From assembly GCA_030248215.1 (NCBI GenBank), contig JASANG010000440.1:62001-126000 (forward strand): a stretch of 64,000 nt of DNA, read 5' to 3'. How positions within the stretch are numbered: the first letter of the stretch is position 1; each line of letters begins with the position of its first letter. The notes under the pieces were generated by a model. It ran no database searches, had not been told where the DNA came from, and saw nothing but the letters and a program-made list of their open reading frames with translations. The stretch is from Enoplolaimus lenunculus (Eukaryota; Nematoda; Enoplea; Enoplida; Thoracostomopsidae). Positions 47,060 to 57,675 of the stretch are shown piece after piece. The position numbers and the translations under genes are program-made.

Positions 47060-47268
47060 CACTGCAAAAAGTGATAAGTCAAATTGGCTGTCTTCAAAAT
47101 ACGCTTTTCCCCACTACACAAACTGAGTCAAATTCGAGTCCGCCCGAGTCAAACGTGCGGTTAAGTGAGTCGAAATTGACTCTGGCGGAGTCGAGTTCAA
47201 CTCTGTTTGTGTAGTTCCGTAGAGCCTATTTCGGAGAGAGTCAATTTGACTCAATATTTTTTGTAGAG
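47060..47268. mobile_element. Family C palindromic MITE, degraded right tip
   Basis: CACTGCAAAAAGTGATAAG to ACTCAATATTTTTTGTAGAG; TA precedes, CA follows. Confidence 0.7.
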
Positions 47269-47456
47269 CACGTTTTCAATTTAATTGTACAGTTTGTACC
47301 TGACAATCAAAAGACACATCTTATGAAAAACTGAAGAAGTAGATTGAAGTAAAGAGTAACAGAAATTGTGTCAAAAACATAAATCGTTTTGAAAACAAAA
47401 CGGTCGGATTGATGCTCAATGACGTTTTGTCATACGATGGCGACCAATCAGGCACT

Positions 47457-47586
47457 AGCGAGTCCAGAGGGTCGGTGGCGGGAGTACACCCCCGTCAGAA
47501 AATTTTTTAGTAATAAAAAGGTAAGGTCCCTGTGTATCATAACATTTTCTAACCCGCCCCCGTCAGAAAATTCTGAATCCGCCGCT
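47457..47586. mobile_element. Family I-like hAT MITE fragment
   Basis: The CCCCCGTCAGAAAATT block occurs twice and the right end TCTGAATCCGCCGCTG resembles the CAGTGGCGGATCC terminus. The left end is not clear. Confidence 0.4.
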
Positions 47587-47902
47587 GTAATCAGGATGGC
47601 TCAACTTTGCCGATTTTGGCTGAAGATTTTCAGTCAGCTTCTGATACGTTGAGCTGGCTATGAATGATAAATCTAGTAGTCTTGGGCTCGCAACTCCTGT
47701 TTTGTTTGGCATATATGTTGAATGGAGGTAAATATTTACTTTTACCAATTATATGTATGTTGCGCTTCTAGGCAGTTGCGTTCCGTTTTGACGTAGTCGG
47801 TTGAAACGCAAATATGTGCAAATTTCCATTGTTTTTACATAAGCAAAACTTTTAAGCAAAACAAACGAACCCGCTTGGACTAAAATTGTAATGTTTCGAA
47901 CC

Positions 47903-48103
47903 CTGTACAGAGGCGTAACAGCATTATATGAGCATATTCCTAAGCCTTAGCCTAAGCCTAAACCTAAGCGTAAGAATGAGCATATTTGTATGCCTAAGCT
48001 TAACCTAAGCCTAAGCCAAGCGAAAAACTTAGTCCAAAGTTCAAAGCTTACTCTGTTGCAGTCCCACAGAAAAACGTTTCTCCCCTGATTTTTCCATGGG
48101 TTA
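47903..48103. mobile_element. Family A MITE, degraded
   Basis: TGTACAGAGGCGTAACAGC, CCTAAGCC core, CACAGAAAAACGTTTCTCCC and ATTTTTCCATGGG. It ends about 320 bp upstream of the receptor start codon. Confidence 0.65.
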
Positions 48104-48381
48104 AACTATTAAACGAAAATTACTTGTTTGACGGCTTTGTCAGATTTGTCTACAGTAAATTTGGTTTTGCTACATTATCTGTTAATTAGGTTGCCTTAAA
48201 CAAAATGGTCTCATATTCTAGTTGGTAAGCGTTTCAGCAATTAACTGAATCTATAAAAATCAACCATAACAATTAACCATCAACTAAAAACAGTAATTCT
48301 AACGAACCACATCGTTTCTATTGACAACTGTCGCCAATTAACCAATGAGCGCATTCTATGCGCCGTTTGCGTCCAGTTTTC

Positions 48382-48403
48382 TAACCAATAAGATAAGCTT
48401 ATC
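48382..48403 (+). promoter_or_regulatory. CCAAT box and palindromic GATA pair upstream of the receptor
   Basis: AACCAATAAG is followed directly by GATAAGCTTATC, two GATA motifs in inverted array, 24 bp before the ATG at 48427. Such arrangements bind GATA factors in animals. Whether this is promoter or 5' UTR cannot be told, as no cap site is known. Confidence 0.3.
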
Positions 48404-48426
48404 ATTGTGAATCCTTCGATCACAAA

Positions 48427-51400
48427 ATGAACTCGTCTCAGTGGTTCATTGACACATTATTAGCCAATCAGGTTACGCTGCCTTCAACAACATTACATCT
48501 GATGCAATGGCAAATAATCAATCAAAATTCGTCTCAGATATTTTACACTTCAAACCGAACGCAATGTTTGCCTCATTTGGACGCACTGAATCAAATTGTA
48601 ATGGTCGTCTATGCAACAATATTTATTCTGTCAGTTTGTGGAAATGCACTTGTAATATTTGTTATTTTAAGAACGCCATCCCTGCGAAGTGTCACAAATA
48701 TGTTTCTGGTTAATTTAGCAGTTGCCGATCTGTTGCTCAGTGTTGTATGTTTGCCAACAACGCTTGTTTCACTTGTATTTCGATGCTTCTTTTTTGGTCC
48801 AATTATGTGTCATGTCATATCGTATTTGCAACGTAAGTTGTCACAAGTTGTATTTTTAGAATATTGTCCAAATGATATATGAATAGGTAGGCCAGTTTAA
48901 GCAAATATATTGATATATAAACACGGATTATTTAATTTTTGCGTCGTCCACAATTATTTGGGTACGGGGCGTGGAATTTCACATCAACCGTAAACGGTTG
49001 CCATCTACTATACAACGGATGGCTGTTAGTTGTACTATTTTTAAAAAATTTTGAAATTTTTAAAATTTCAATAAACGATTGCTATTTTTTGCCTAGCTAG
49101 CGTCTACGCCTGCTGTAAATTTGAAAAAGGGCAATCGTTCTTTATGGTACTAACAAAATGTGAGATATCCGTCTAAAGCGTGTTTTTAAAATTATAGCAG
49201 CCGTCTACGGATGCGCTAGCTTAAGGTACTGCAGTTGTCGATGAGAATTTTCAACAAAACAGCTTAGATGCTTGCCCTTAGCAAATTAAATATAGCAGCA
49301 GTCGATGAGAATTTCAGCAAATACAACAACCGTCTACGGCTTCACGATTCGCAAACTGGAAATTTTCTATGTCTTGTTTTTTCGCAGATTCAAAAAAGGT
49401 TGGACTGTGTAATTTCTGAAAAGCGGATTGCACTAGAAAACTGACGAGCAAAAAGAGCGAGAAACTGAATGTCTTCGGGCGAGTACAAAACACTTTGTTT
49501 GCCTAGGCCAGTTTGGCATTTTTTATGGACCTTCATAGCTTAAGCCTAAGCCTAAGCCATAACGTAAAGAATGAGTTATTCCTAAGCCTAACCCTAACCC
49601 TAAGCATAAGTCAACCAAAAAAGATCGACTATAAAGCTTTTGGCCAATGTTACTTTTAGGGACGTAACAGTAGATTAAGAATATAAGCGTTGCAAAAACG
49701 TGTTCCTTTAAGCCTAAGCGTAAGTCTTAAAACAAAAAATAATCAAAAATCTAAAGCTACTCTTTTATGGACCCACCAAAGTCCTGGACGCTCCTTAAAG
49801 TAACATGGGCCAAGCTTTTAAAAACCAGCTTTATTTTTGCTTTTTACCGGCAGTTATTAGTGGCAGGGAAAAATTGCACAGTATAGGGCCGTGTTAAAAT
49901 TTTAAGCACATTCCTATAAAAACAAGCCTAAGCGCTCCATTGCAAAGTGTTTTTCAAAGCCTACACACAAATACAATTCAGACTATTTTTTGAAAAATGC
50001 CGGTATATAGGCTTTAAATTTAGGCTTAGAATTTATACGCTGGTAAACAACGGCCCTAAAGCGTATTTGGTAGTAGGTTTTTTCAACTTTCAATGCGCTC
50101 TTATAGCGCTATGAGGCTTTTATGCAGCATTATATATAATAATATAGGCCCATGTTAAGGGGTGTCCGGTTTACTGTTGGGTATATAAAAGAGCAGGTTT
50201 AAATTCTAGATTACATTTTTTTGCTTAGGCTTAGGCTTCGGAACACATTTTTGCAACGCTTGGACTTAGGCTTAGGCTTAGGAATACGCATATTTTTACT
50301 GTTACGCCCCTTAACATTGGCCTATATAATATATAAGCAGTACGAAAAGATCGCACCCTATCGAATATCATTTTAAATCATTGTCACCGTCTTGTGCCGT
50401 ATATATTTTTTGTTTTTTGCAGTCTGTGCAATTTGAATACTTTAATCTGTGCAGGAGTGTATGGTTATTGGCTTTGTTTTGTATCAGGGCCTGAAAATGG
50501 TATAAGACCCGGGCGTCAGATGAACAAACATTGCTATTTCTTACGGTTCACAGTTACGGATAGCACTCTAAACCGCAGCGGAGCCCTTGAATCCGGACCT
50601 GACGTGTTATTTCATATATATTTTGTATTTTAAAGCGTTGGTTTTTCACATTTTGTAAAGCGTTGTTGCTTTGCGTTTTCGTTTAATTTTTCTGTTTGGT
50701 GCAAAATTAAAAAACGCCAGTGTGTTTTTAAAAACTGGGGTAGTAGTTCAAATACCGGCAAATGTATAAAAGAGGGGCGGAACATTTTTTGTGGTAGTTT
50801 ATGCTTTAGACTAATTTTTCTTGCTGGGCTTAGGCTTAGGCAATTTTCTTGCTTGGCTTAGGGTAGGCTTAAGCTCGTTCTTGCACTTAGGCTTAGGCTA
50901 AGGCTTAAAGGAAAATGCTTTATACGGTTCCGCCCCAGTTCTTTGCCCAAACATCGTGTATATTCTTTACGTCTACGTTTTCAGTCCCACCAAAAAGTAG
51001 GATGACCCTAAGAGCCAAAAACATGGACCGGTGCAACACCCAACCAGTGTAGGCTGCATACCTCCTGTTTCCCAGCGACCACGGGAGGCCAAACGGGGCC
51101 GTAATAGCTATAAAATTGCAAGCTTCGGCGGCCTGGGGCAGTAGTTCAAACACCGGCAAATAGATGGGCAGAACAGTTTTCTGTGGAAGTTTTAAGCTTT
51201 AAAGAAATTTTTATTGCTTGGCTTAGGCTTAGGCAATTTGTCTTGCTTGGCTTAGGCTTAGGCAAGCTCGTTCTAGCACTTAGGTTTAGGCTTACGCTTA
51301 AAGGAAAACGCTTTATACGGTTCCGCCCCAGTTCTTTGCCCAAACATCGTGTATTACGCCTACTTTTTCAGTCCCACCAAAAAGTAGGATGGCCCTAAAA

Positions 51401-54400
51401 GCCAAAATCATGGACCGGTGCAACACCCAACCAGTGTAGGCTGCATACCTACTGTTTCCCAGCGACCACGGGAGGCCAAACGGGGCCGTATGTATTATAA
51501 TAGCTAATAAAAATTGCAAGCTTCGGCGGCCCATGTATAGAACAGGACCGTAACGGTAGCATAGCATATGCCTAAGCCCAAGCTATAAAGCGTAAAGATG
51601 AGCCTATTCCTAAACGTATGCCTAGACACTATGCCTAGTAGAACGTTAGTCTCAAGCTTAAACTGACTCTATTTTACAGCCCAGCCGGAAAATGTTACGG
51701 CCCTATTTTATACATGGGTTGCTTTGGCTATAGGGCCGCCCCTGCGTTTTGAGAAAACAAACACGAGTGCAGCACAAGACATATTTACCAGTCCTATACG
51801 AAAAAACAACGCCGTGTGGTACTTAAAAATAAAAGACAAAAATTTTAACCAAAAACTTTATGTTTAAAAATTTCAAAAGTATTGACGGTTGCTGTAAAAC
51901 TTCTCCTAGGGCAGCTGCCGTTGAAAAATTAAGGAAGAGCATTTTTGACGGCAGTCGTCTACGGTCGATGTGAAATTCCACACCCCGTACCCAAATAATT
52001 GTGGACGACGCATTAGTACATGTAGTTGAACATATGTGCAACTGGACTAAAGGCTTCTCCGGCCCTAGGCCCAACTGTACCCTAGGCCCCTGCTGTTTGA
52101 ACGCTGTAGTGCTTTGAAGATATAAAACACATCCTAAACAATAGGTATTTCCAATGCATACAGTCTAATTTGCATACGTAACGTAAACAAAAATCTGTTG
52201 AAACGCTGCCCAAAATACGTATGTATGGCCTTTCAGTAAATACAGACCACAAATACAGGTGCTGCGTTACTATGCAAACTGAGTCTTTTTAGTCATGGAT
52301 ATATTAAATATTTCCTAAATTTGAACAAATTTCAACCCCCGTTCCTAATAAATTTGAAGACCAAAAACGTAACGCGCGCGAGGAACATTATTTTCTACAC
52401 AGATTATGCCCAGTTGCGCACACTCCTGTGTAAATGGTGCTCGACACATGTTTATATGAATGCAGATGATAGTGTAAATTTCATGCTTGTATATTATTTG
52501 CGCACTTTAGCAGCGAGCGTCAGCGCAGGTGCACACACCCTCGTACTGATTGCAACGGAACGCTATTATGCAATCGTGAAGCCATTGAAATCGTTAACAG
52601 TGAAAACGCGTTCAACTGCACTAGTTGCAATAATCGCAGTTTGGGCTATTGCCTTCGTATTCAATATTCCGTTTGCTGTGTTCGCAAAGCGTCATCATTT
52701 GCAATTCGATCAGTACAATTGTGTTCTGCAATGGCCTTCCAAATTCGCTGCGTGGTATTTATCGGCGTTAACGGCGTTAGTGCTTGCGCTGCCTTTAGCT
52801 GCAATGACTGTTTGTTACGCGTTTGTAATACAAACTTTATGGTCTGATATTCGTGGTGTTAATACATCCACTGCTATTCAACCACGGACTGCGTCTGATG
52901 CAGTTAAACGTTTACAAATTGCAATGTTATCAAAAAATCGTTTCAGTCGCCTTAAACTTCGTACCGATTCTGATAATTGTTTAAGCAGTCGCAGATCGAA
53001 GTTTGACAAATTTTCACTGTTGCCAATTCTTACATCCACAACACAACAACGCGTCACTTATAATAATGGATACGATACAGAATCAGGTAGGTGGTTTATG
53101 TACATGCTTGCACATATGTGAGAATTTTAGGTGCTCTATTTACATGCTTGTACATATGTGAGAATGGTTGGCGCTTTATTTACATGCTTGCACATGTGAG
53201 AGAATTGTAGGTGCTCTATTTACATGCTTGTACATATGTGAGAATGGTAGGTGCTCTATTTACATGCTTGTACATATGTGAGAATGGTAGGTGCTCTATT
53301 TACATGCTTGTACATATGTGAGAATGGTAGGTGCTCTATTTACATGCTTGCACATATGTGAGAATTGAAGGAGCTCTATTTACATGCTTGTACATATGTG
53401 AGAATGGTAGGTGCTCTATTTACATGCTTGTACATATGTGAGAATGGTAGGTGCTCTATTTACATGCTTGTACATATGTGAGAATGGTAGGTGCTCTATT
53501 TACATGCTTGTACATATGTGAGAATGGTAGGTGATCTATTTACATGCTTGCACAAATGTGAGAATGGTAGGTGCTCTACAATGGCGGATCCATGGGGGGC
53601 ACCCCGGCCGTGGCCCCCCCAACAGCATCTCGACAAAAATTCTATAGCAATTTTGTGACAATAGTTCGTGGTTTGTATGTGGGTCAAAAGTAAGTTTATT
53701 ACCTGTGAAATTTTGTCCCCCCCCATTTTAAGATCCTGGATCCGCCACTGGTGCTCTATTTACATGCTTGCACATTTGTGAGAATGGTGGGTACTCTATT
53801 TACATGCTTACGCATATGTGAGAATGGTAGGTGCTCTATTTACATGCTTGCACATATGTGAGAATGGTGGGTACTCTATTTACATGCTTACGCATATGTG
53901 AGAATGGTAGGTGCTCTATTTACATGCTTGCACATATGTGAGAATGGCAGGTGCTCTATTTATATGCTTGCACATACATGAGAACGGTAGGTGCTGTACT
54001 TGCATGTTACACATATGTGAGAATGGTAGGTGCTCAATTTACATGCTTGCACCTATGTAAGAATAGTAGGTGCTGTATTTGCATGTTACATATATGTGAG
54101 AATGGTAGGTGCCCTATTTACATGCTAGCACATATGTGAGAATGATAGGTGCTCTATTTACATGCTTGCACATATGTGAGAATTGTAGGTGCTCTATTTA
54201 CATGCTTGTACATATGTGAGAATGGTAGGTGCTGTATTTACATGCTTGCACATATGTGAGAATGGTAGGTGCTTTATTTACATGCTTGTACATATGTGAG
54301 AATGGTAGGTGCTCTATTTACATGCTTGTACATATGTGAGAATTGTAGGTGCTCTATTTACATGCTTGTACATATGTGAGAATGGTAGGTGCTCTATTTA

Positions 54401-56534
54401 TATGCTTGTACATATGTGAGAATGGTAGGTGCTCTATTTACATGCTTGTACATATGTGAGAATGGTAGGTGCTCTATTTACATGCTTACGCATATGTGAG
54501 AATGATAGGTGCTCTATTTACATGCTTGCACATATGTGAGAATGGCAGGTGCTCTATTTATATGCTTGCACATACATGAGAACGGTAGGTGCTGTACTTG
54601 CATGTTACACATATGTGAGAATGGTAGGTGCTCTATTTACATGCTTGCACATATGTGAGAATTGTAGGTGCTCTATTTACATGCTTGTACATATGTGAGA
54701 ATGGTAGGTGCTGTATTTACATGCTTGCACATATGTGAGAATGGTAGGTGCTCTATTTACATGCTTGTACATATGTGAGAATGGTAGGCGCTCTATTTAC
54801 ATGCTTGTACATATGTGAGAATGGTAGGTGCTCTATTTATATGCTTGTAGATATGTGAGAATGGTAGGTGCTCTATTTACATGCTCGCACACCTGTGAGA
54901 ATGGTGGGTACTCTATTTACATGCTTACGCATATGTGAGAATGGTAGGTGCTCTATTTACATGCTTGCACATATGTGAGAATGGCAGGTGCTCTATTTAT
55001 ATGCTTGCACATACATGAGAACGGTAGGTGCTGTACTTGCATGTTACACATATGTGAGAATGGTAGGTGCTCTATTTACATGCTTGCACATATGTGAGAA
55101 TTGTAGGTGCTCTATTTACATGCTTGTACATATGTGAGAATGATAGGTGCTCTATTTACATGCTTGCACATATGTGAGAATTGTAGGTGCTCTATTTACA
55201 TGCTTGTACATATGTGAGAATGGTAGGTGCTGTATTTACATGCTTGCACATATGTGAGAATGGTAGGTGCTGTATTTACATGCTTTCACATATGAGAGAA
55301 TGGTACGTGCTTTATTTAGATGATTGCACATATGTTAGAATGGTATGTGGTCTATTTCATTCTTGCACATTTGTGAGAATGTATGTTTATATGCTTCTGA
55401 ACAAAAAAGTCAATAAAGCTTGATTTCGCAGCAAAACTTATTAGAGATTCAATACGCTTATTCCTCGTTGACTCAGGGATGAAAATAAAACATCAAATTT
55501 AAAATGTTTTAAAGTCAAATTTAGCTCAGAATGTAAAGATTTTAATCCATTGTTTAAAGTGTGGAATTGTAATAATTTATTTCAATGCTTAACGATTATC
55601 GTTATTGTTACTCAATAAATATTACTTCACCATTTTACAAACATGCCCATCTTCAAGTTGCGTTGCCTACTTGACTGCGGCATATCTCTGATAAGTTAAA
55701 ACTAAAAAAACTGTTAAATACATTTGTATTTTCGCAACCATTTTCAGGTGATACGGCAACTCGACCGCAAACGCCTACAATTTCAACCAACAGTGCCGCA
55801 AACTCACCAAAACTCTTTAATTCCGAACGATTACTAAAGAATAATCACGGAACTCAGAGGTCAACTCAAAATCGATTCATGTTGCCCGGTACAAGCCCGA
55901 TTAAAGTGCTTGAGACGGCTCATTATAGCGATACAAAACAAAAACACCCTTTTCCTCGCGCACCTCAAGGTAACTGCAATGACGGAATAAATACTAATCA
56001 GTGTTCAAGTAAAATAAACCAACCCTGTTGGCGACTTTGGCGACACGAGAAAATTGCTTCACACAACCAGTGCAAACAACAGCAGCGACTGAACGCGTTA
56101 GCTGATTGTGTACCAAATATTGACAGCAAAATTAATCTTCAATGCCCAAATGCTGAGAATTTACGGAAACCCGTGGATTGCAATAAATTGTCGCTTGGTA
56201 CGAGTTTAAACAATTGTGAAATGTCAGGGAAGCAATGCTGCGTAGATGAACAAACCAAGTCATATAAAGGTTGTCAAAGGCAAGAGTACCCGATGGGTGA
56301 ACTATTTCGACGGCAACCCTTAGTTCACTCAAGAAGATACACTAGCGAAGAGCAGCACAAACGACAACAACAACAACAGCAACCACAGCACCACCACCAA
56401 CATCAACAACAACAGCAGCAGCAACAACTACAACAACAACAACAACAGCAATCAACGGCAGGAGCTACTGGAACAGCAAAAACAACTACAGCAGCAGCAG
56501 CAGCAACAACTGCAACAAACACAACAGCAACAGC

Positions 56535-56630
<96 letters not shown>

Positions 56631-57312
56631 AATAGCAACAACAACAACACCAACACCTCGAAAGCGTCGCCGCGATCTGCAGCCACCATTGCTGCGATCG
56701 ACACAAACTCGGAGACACTTACTCGCCAAACGACGGCTGATCAAAATGCTCATTGTAATCGTAGTTGAATTTTTCGTTTGCTGGACGCCACTGTTCGCAT
56801 TCAATTTGCTCGATAATTTTGGATATATTCAATGGACGTCTGACAACAACAACAACAATATCAATAACGATAATGATGGTGAAGATGAAAGTATTAGTAT
56901 CGCGTACTATTTATACTCGGGTTGTTTAATGATCGCATATGCATCGTCGTGTACTAATCCGTTGACTTATTGTTTTATGAATTCACGGTTTCGAGCTGCG
57001 TTCGTAAGCGAATTTCAATGTTTTCGCCGATTAAGCCAGTCATCACAGTCAATGATGGTTGTAGTTCGAGGCGCAAAGCCACTTATCGCCACAGATACCA
57101 AGATAAATCATCAACGTAATTGCTTGGTAACAACTGGCAAAGGTGTGGCGTTGACAGGGCAACGAAGAACGTCTACACAGCTCGAACAGCAGTTTGGAGC
57201 GTCCAGTGTGACGATGAATTCAATAACTCCTACGTTTCAAGAATCTGCTTTAGGGCTTGTGGTTGTTAACGGAACTGAGAGAACATTAATGACACAGTCT
57301 GTTTTCATCTAG
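48427..57312 (+). CDS. cholecystokinin/gastrin-type (cionin-like) peptide GPCR
   Basis: Three exons: 48427-48832 (CAAC|GTAAGT), 52511-53086 (acceptor CGCACTTTAG, donor TCAG|GTAGGT), 55748-57312 (TTTTCAG, stop TAG). All junctions are phase 1 and the predicted protein is 848 aa. The N-terminus has NxS/T sites at N2, N34 and N43. TM1 has GN at 72-73; TM2 NLAVADLL; TM3 Cys128 and ERY at 152-154; TM5 about 215-245; TM6 IKMLIVIVVEFFVCWTP (about 658-680); TM7 YASSCTNPLTYCFMNSRFR (about 725-745). The exon 1-2 junction gives a TM3 of exactly family length, and AKRRLIKMLIVIVV with CFMNSRFR is characteristic of CCK receptors, which couple sulfated CCK/gastrin/cionin peptides to Gq or Gs at the plasma membrane. 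The third intracellular loop is about 410 residues, several-fold longer than usual, with poly-Gln and poly-Thr. The intron 2 donor lies inside the first unit of a 40-bp minisatellite. Confidence 0.88.
49526..49638. mobile_element. Family A core fragment
   Basis: CCTAAGCCTAAGCC and GTAAAGAATGAGTTATTCC strings without termini, directly before a family B copy. Confidence 0.5.
49642..49811. mobile_element. Family B MITE with perfect 8-bp target duplication
   Basis: GGCCAATGTTACTTTTAGGG to CCTTAAAGTAACATGGGCC; AAGCTTTT flanks both sides (49634-49641, 49812-49819). In receptor intron 1. Confidence 0.85.
49884..50058. mobile_element. MITE with AGGGCCGT ends
   Basis: ATAGGGCCGTGTTAAAATT at the left and GTAAACAACGGCCCTA at the right; interior with AAGCCTAAGC and a shared GCAAAGTGTTTTTC block. 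Single copy here. Confidence 0.45.
50147..50322. mobile_element. Family B MITE
   Basis: GGCCCATGTTAAGGGGTGTCC to CGCCCCTTAACATTGGCC, with TTCTAGATTACATTTTTTTG inside. Confidence 0.75.
50735..51531. repeat. ~398-bp tandem duplication containing a family A-like MITE
   Basis: CTGGGGYAGTAGTTCAAAYA starts each copy (50735 and 51133) and AATTGCAAGCTTCGGCGGCC ends each. Each copy contains a TTAGGC-cored MITE ending GGTTCCGCCCCAGTTCTTTG, so the MITE was already present when the block duplicated. In receptor intron 1. Confidence 0.85.
51530..51718. mobile_element. Family A2 MITE
   Basis: GCCCATGTATAGAACAGGACC to GGCCCTATTTTATACATGGG, degraded CCTAAG core. It follows directly on the second copy of the tandem duplication. 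Confidence 0.7.
53083..55390. repeat. 40-bp minisatellite that includes the receptor's intron 2 splice donor
   Basis: About 55 tandem units of 40 bp (GGTAGGTGCTCTATTTACAT + GCTTGTACATATGTGAGAAT) fill most of intron 2. The first unit is the exon-intron boundary itself: ATCAG|GTAGGTGGTTTATG followed by TACATGCTTGCACATATGTG. Most units keep GGTAGGT, a good match to the U1-binding consensus. Three blocks share rare variants (ATGCTTACGCATATG, then ATGGCAGG, TACATGAGAACGG, GCATGTTACAC), showing higher-order duplication at 53881, 54479 and 54918. One hAT-like insertion interrupts it. Confidence 0.95.
53579..53750. mobile_element. Family I hAT-like MITE inside the minisatellite
   Basis: CAATGGCGGATCCATGGGGG to AGATCCTGGATCCGCCACTG, flanked by a perfect 8-bp GTGCTCTA duplication of minisatellite sequence (53571-53578, 53751-53758). 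The exact duplication shows insertion after the array existed. Confidence 0.9.
56365..56650 (+). repeat. CAA/CAG and ACA/ACT microsatellites coding poly-Gln and poly-Thr
   Basis: Within receptor exon 3. The first part (about 56365-56451) is in the CAA frame and encodes Gln with His interruptions. The second (56536-56631) is in the ACA/ACT frame and encodes 32 consecutive Thr. The switch of frame between the tracts is bridged by a non-repetitive Ala/Thr/Gly segment. Both fall in the third intracellular loop. Confidence 0.9.
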
Positions 57313-57566
57313 AGTATGGTTTTTTTGAATTTGAAGCGAAATACGGTAGAATTTGAGGTTTTGCAATGGTAGCTATAACTTCTACAATTTTTGCTCGATC
57401 ATAACGCATTTCTTTTGAACAATACAACCAAAATGGAGTATTTATAAATGCTCTGTTTTAGGACCAAATAATTGGTTGAAAAACTAGGCTTTTACCAATG
57501 TCTTTCAGTATTCAAAATTTCGGCCGATTTTAAGGTTGTGCAATAATCGCTATTACCAAGAGTGCA
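57313..57566. other. 3' flank of the receptor gene
   Basis: Presumed 3' UTR and flank; no canonical AATAAA within the first 250 bp after the stop. Nothing else recognised. Confidence 0.4.
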
Positions 57567-57675
57567 TGATGCCCTTTAACAAGAGTATGCAACTGTCACA
57601 TTCTGTGTAGAAAAGAATGTACCCGGCACGCGTTGCGTTTTTGGCATACCCCCCCCCCCCTCAAGGGGGGGGGGT
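57567..57675. mobile_element. Family F MITE fragment ending in a C/G hairpin
   Basis: ACAAGAGTATGCAACTGTC and AGAAAAGAATGTACCCGG are family F left-end sequence. It then runs into twelve C, TCAA, and about ten G (57649-57674), a near-perfect short hairpin. The right end of the element is missing. Confidence 0.6.

Larger units (their letters stand above)
48940..52012. mobile_element. Family K: ~3.1-kb element with ~58-bp inverted ends, in receptor intron 1
   Basis: TGCGTCGTCCACAATTATTT continuing through GGTACGGGG and GGAATTTCACATC at the left is repeated in inverted orientation at 51955-52012 with a few mismatches. The interior has CGTCTACGG motifs near both arms, no coding frame, and several nested MITEs (49642, 49884, 50147, 50735-51531, 51530). 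Flanks are T-rich; no certain target duplication. It could be one large non-autonomous element or two inverted solo ends. Confidence 0.5.

Noticed and set aside
52321-52510. Continuous frame upstream of receptor exon 2 as coding
   Set aside because: It lacks family similarity, while joining exon 1 to 52511 gives a TM3 of exact family length with good splice sites and matching phase.
53087-53121. Read-through of receptor exon 2 into WFMYMLAHM as the C-terminus
   Set aside because: It would end the receptor after TM5; the TCAG|GTAGGT donor and the in-phase exon 3 with TM6-TM7 explain the locus better.
53083-55390. CRISPR array
   Set aside because: Eukaryotic context, contiguous 40-bp units with no unique spacers and no cas genes.
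53951-55423. Open frames within the 40-bp array (MLYLYACTY and similar)
   Set aside because: Products of the repeat; three 40-bp units make a 120-bp coding period.
56403-56804. Minus-strand Val-rich and Cys-rich open frames
   Set aside because: Shadows of the poly-Gln/poly-Thr microsatellite in receptor exon 3.
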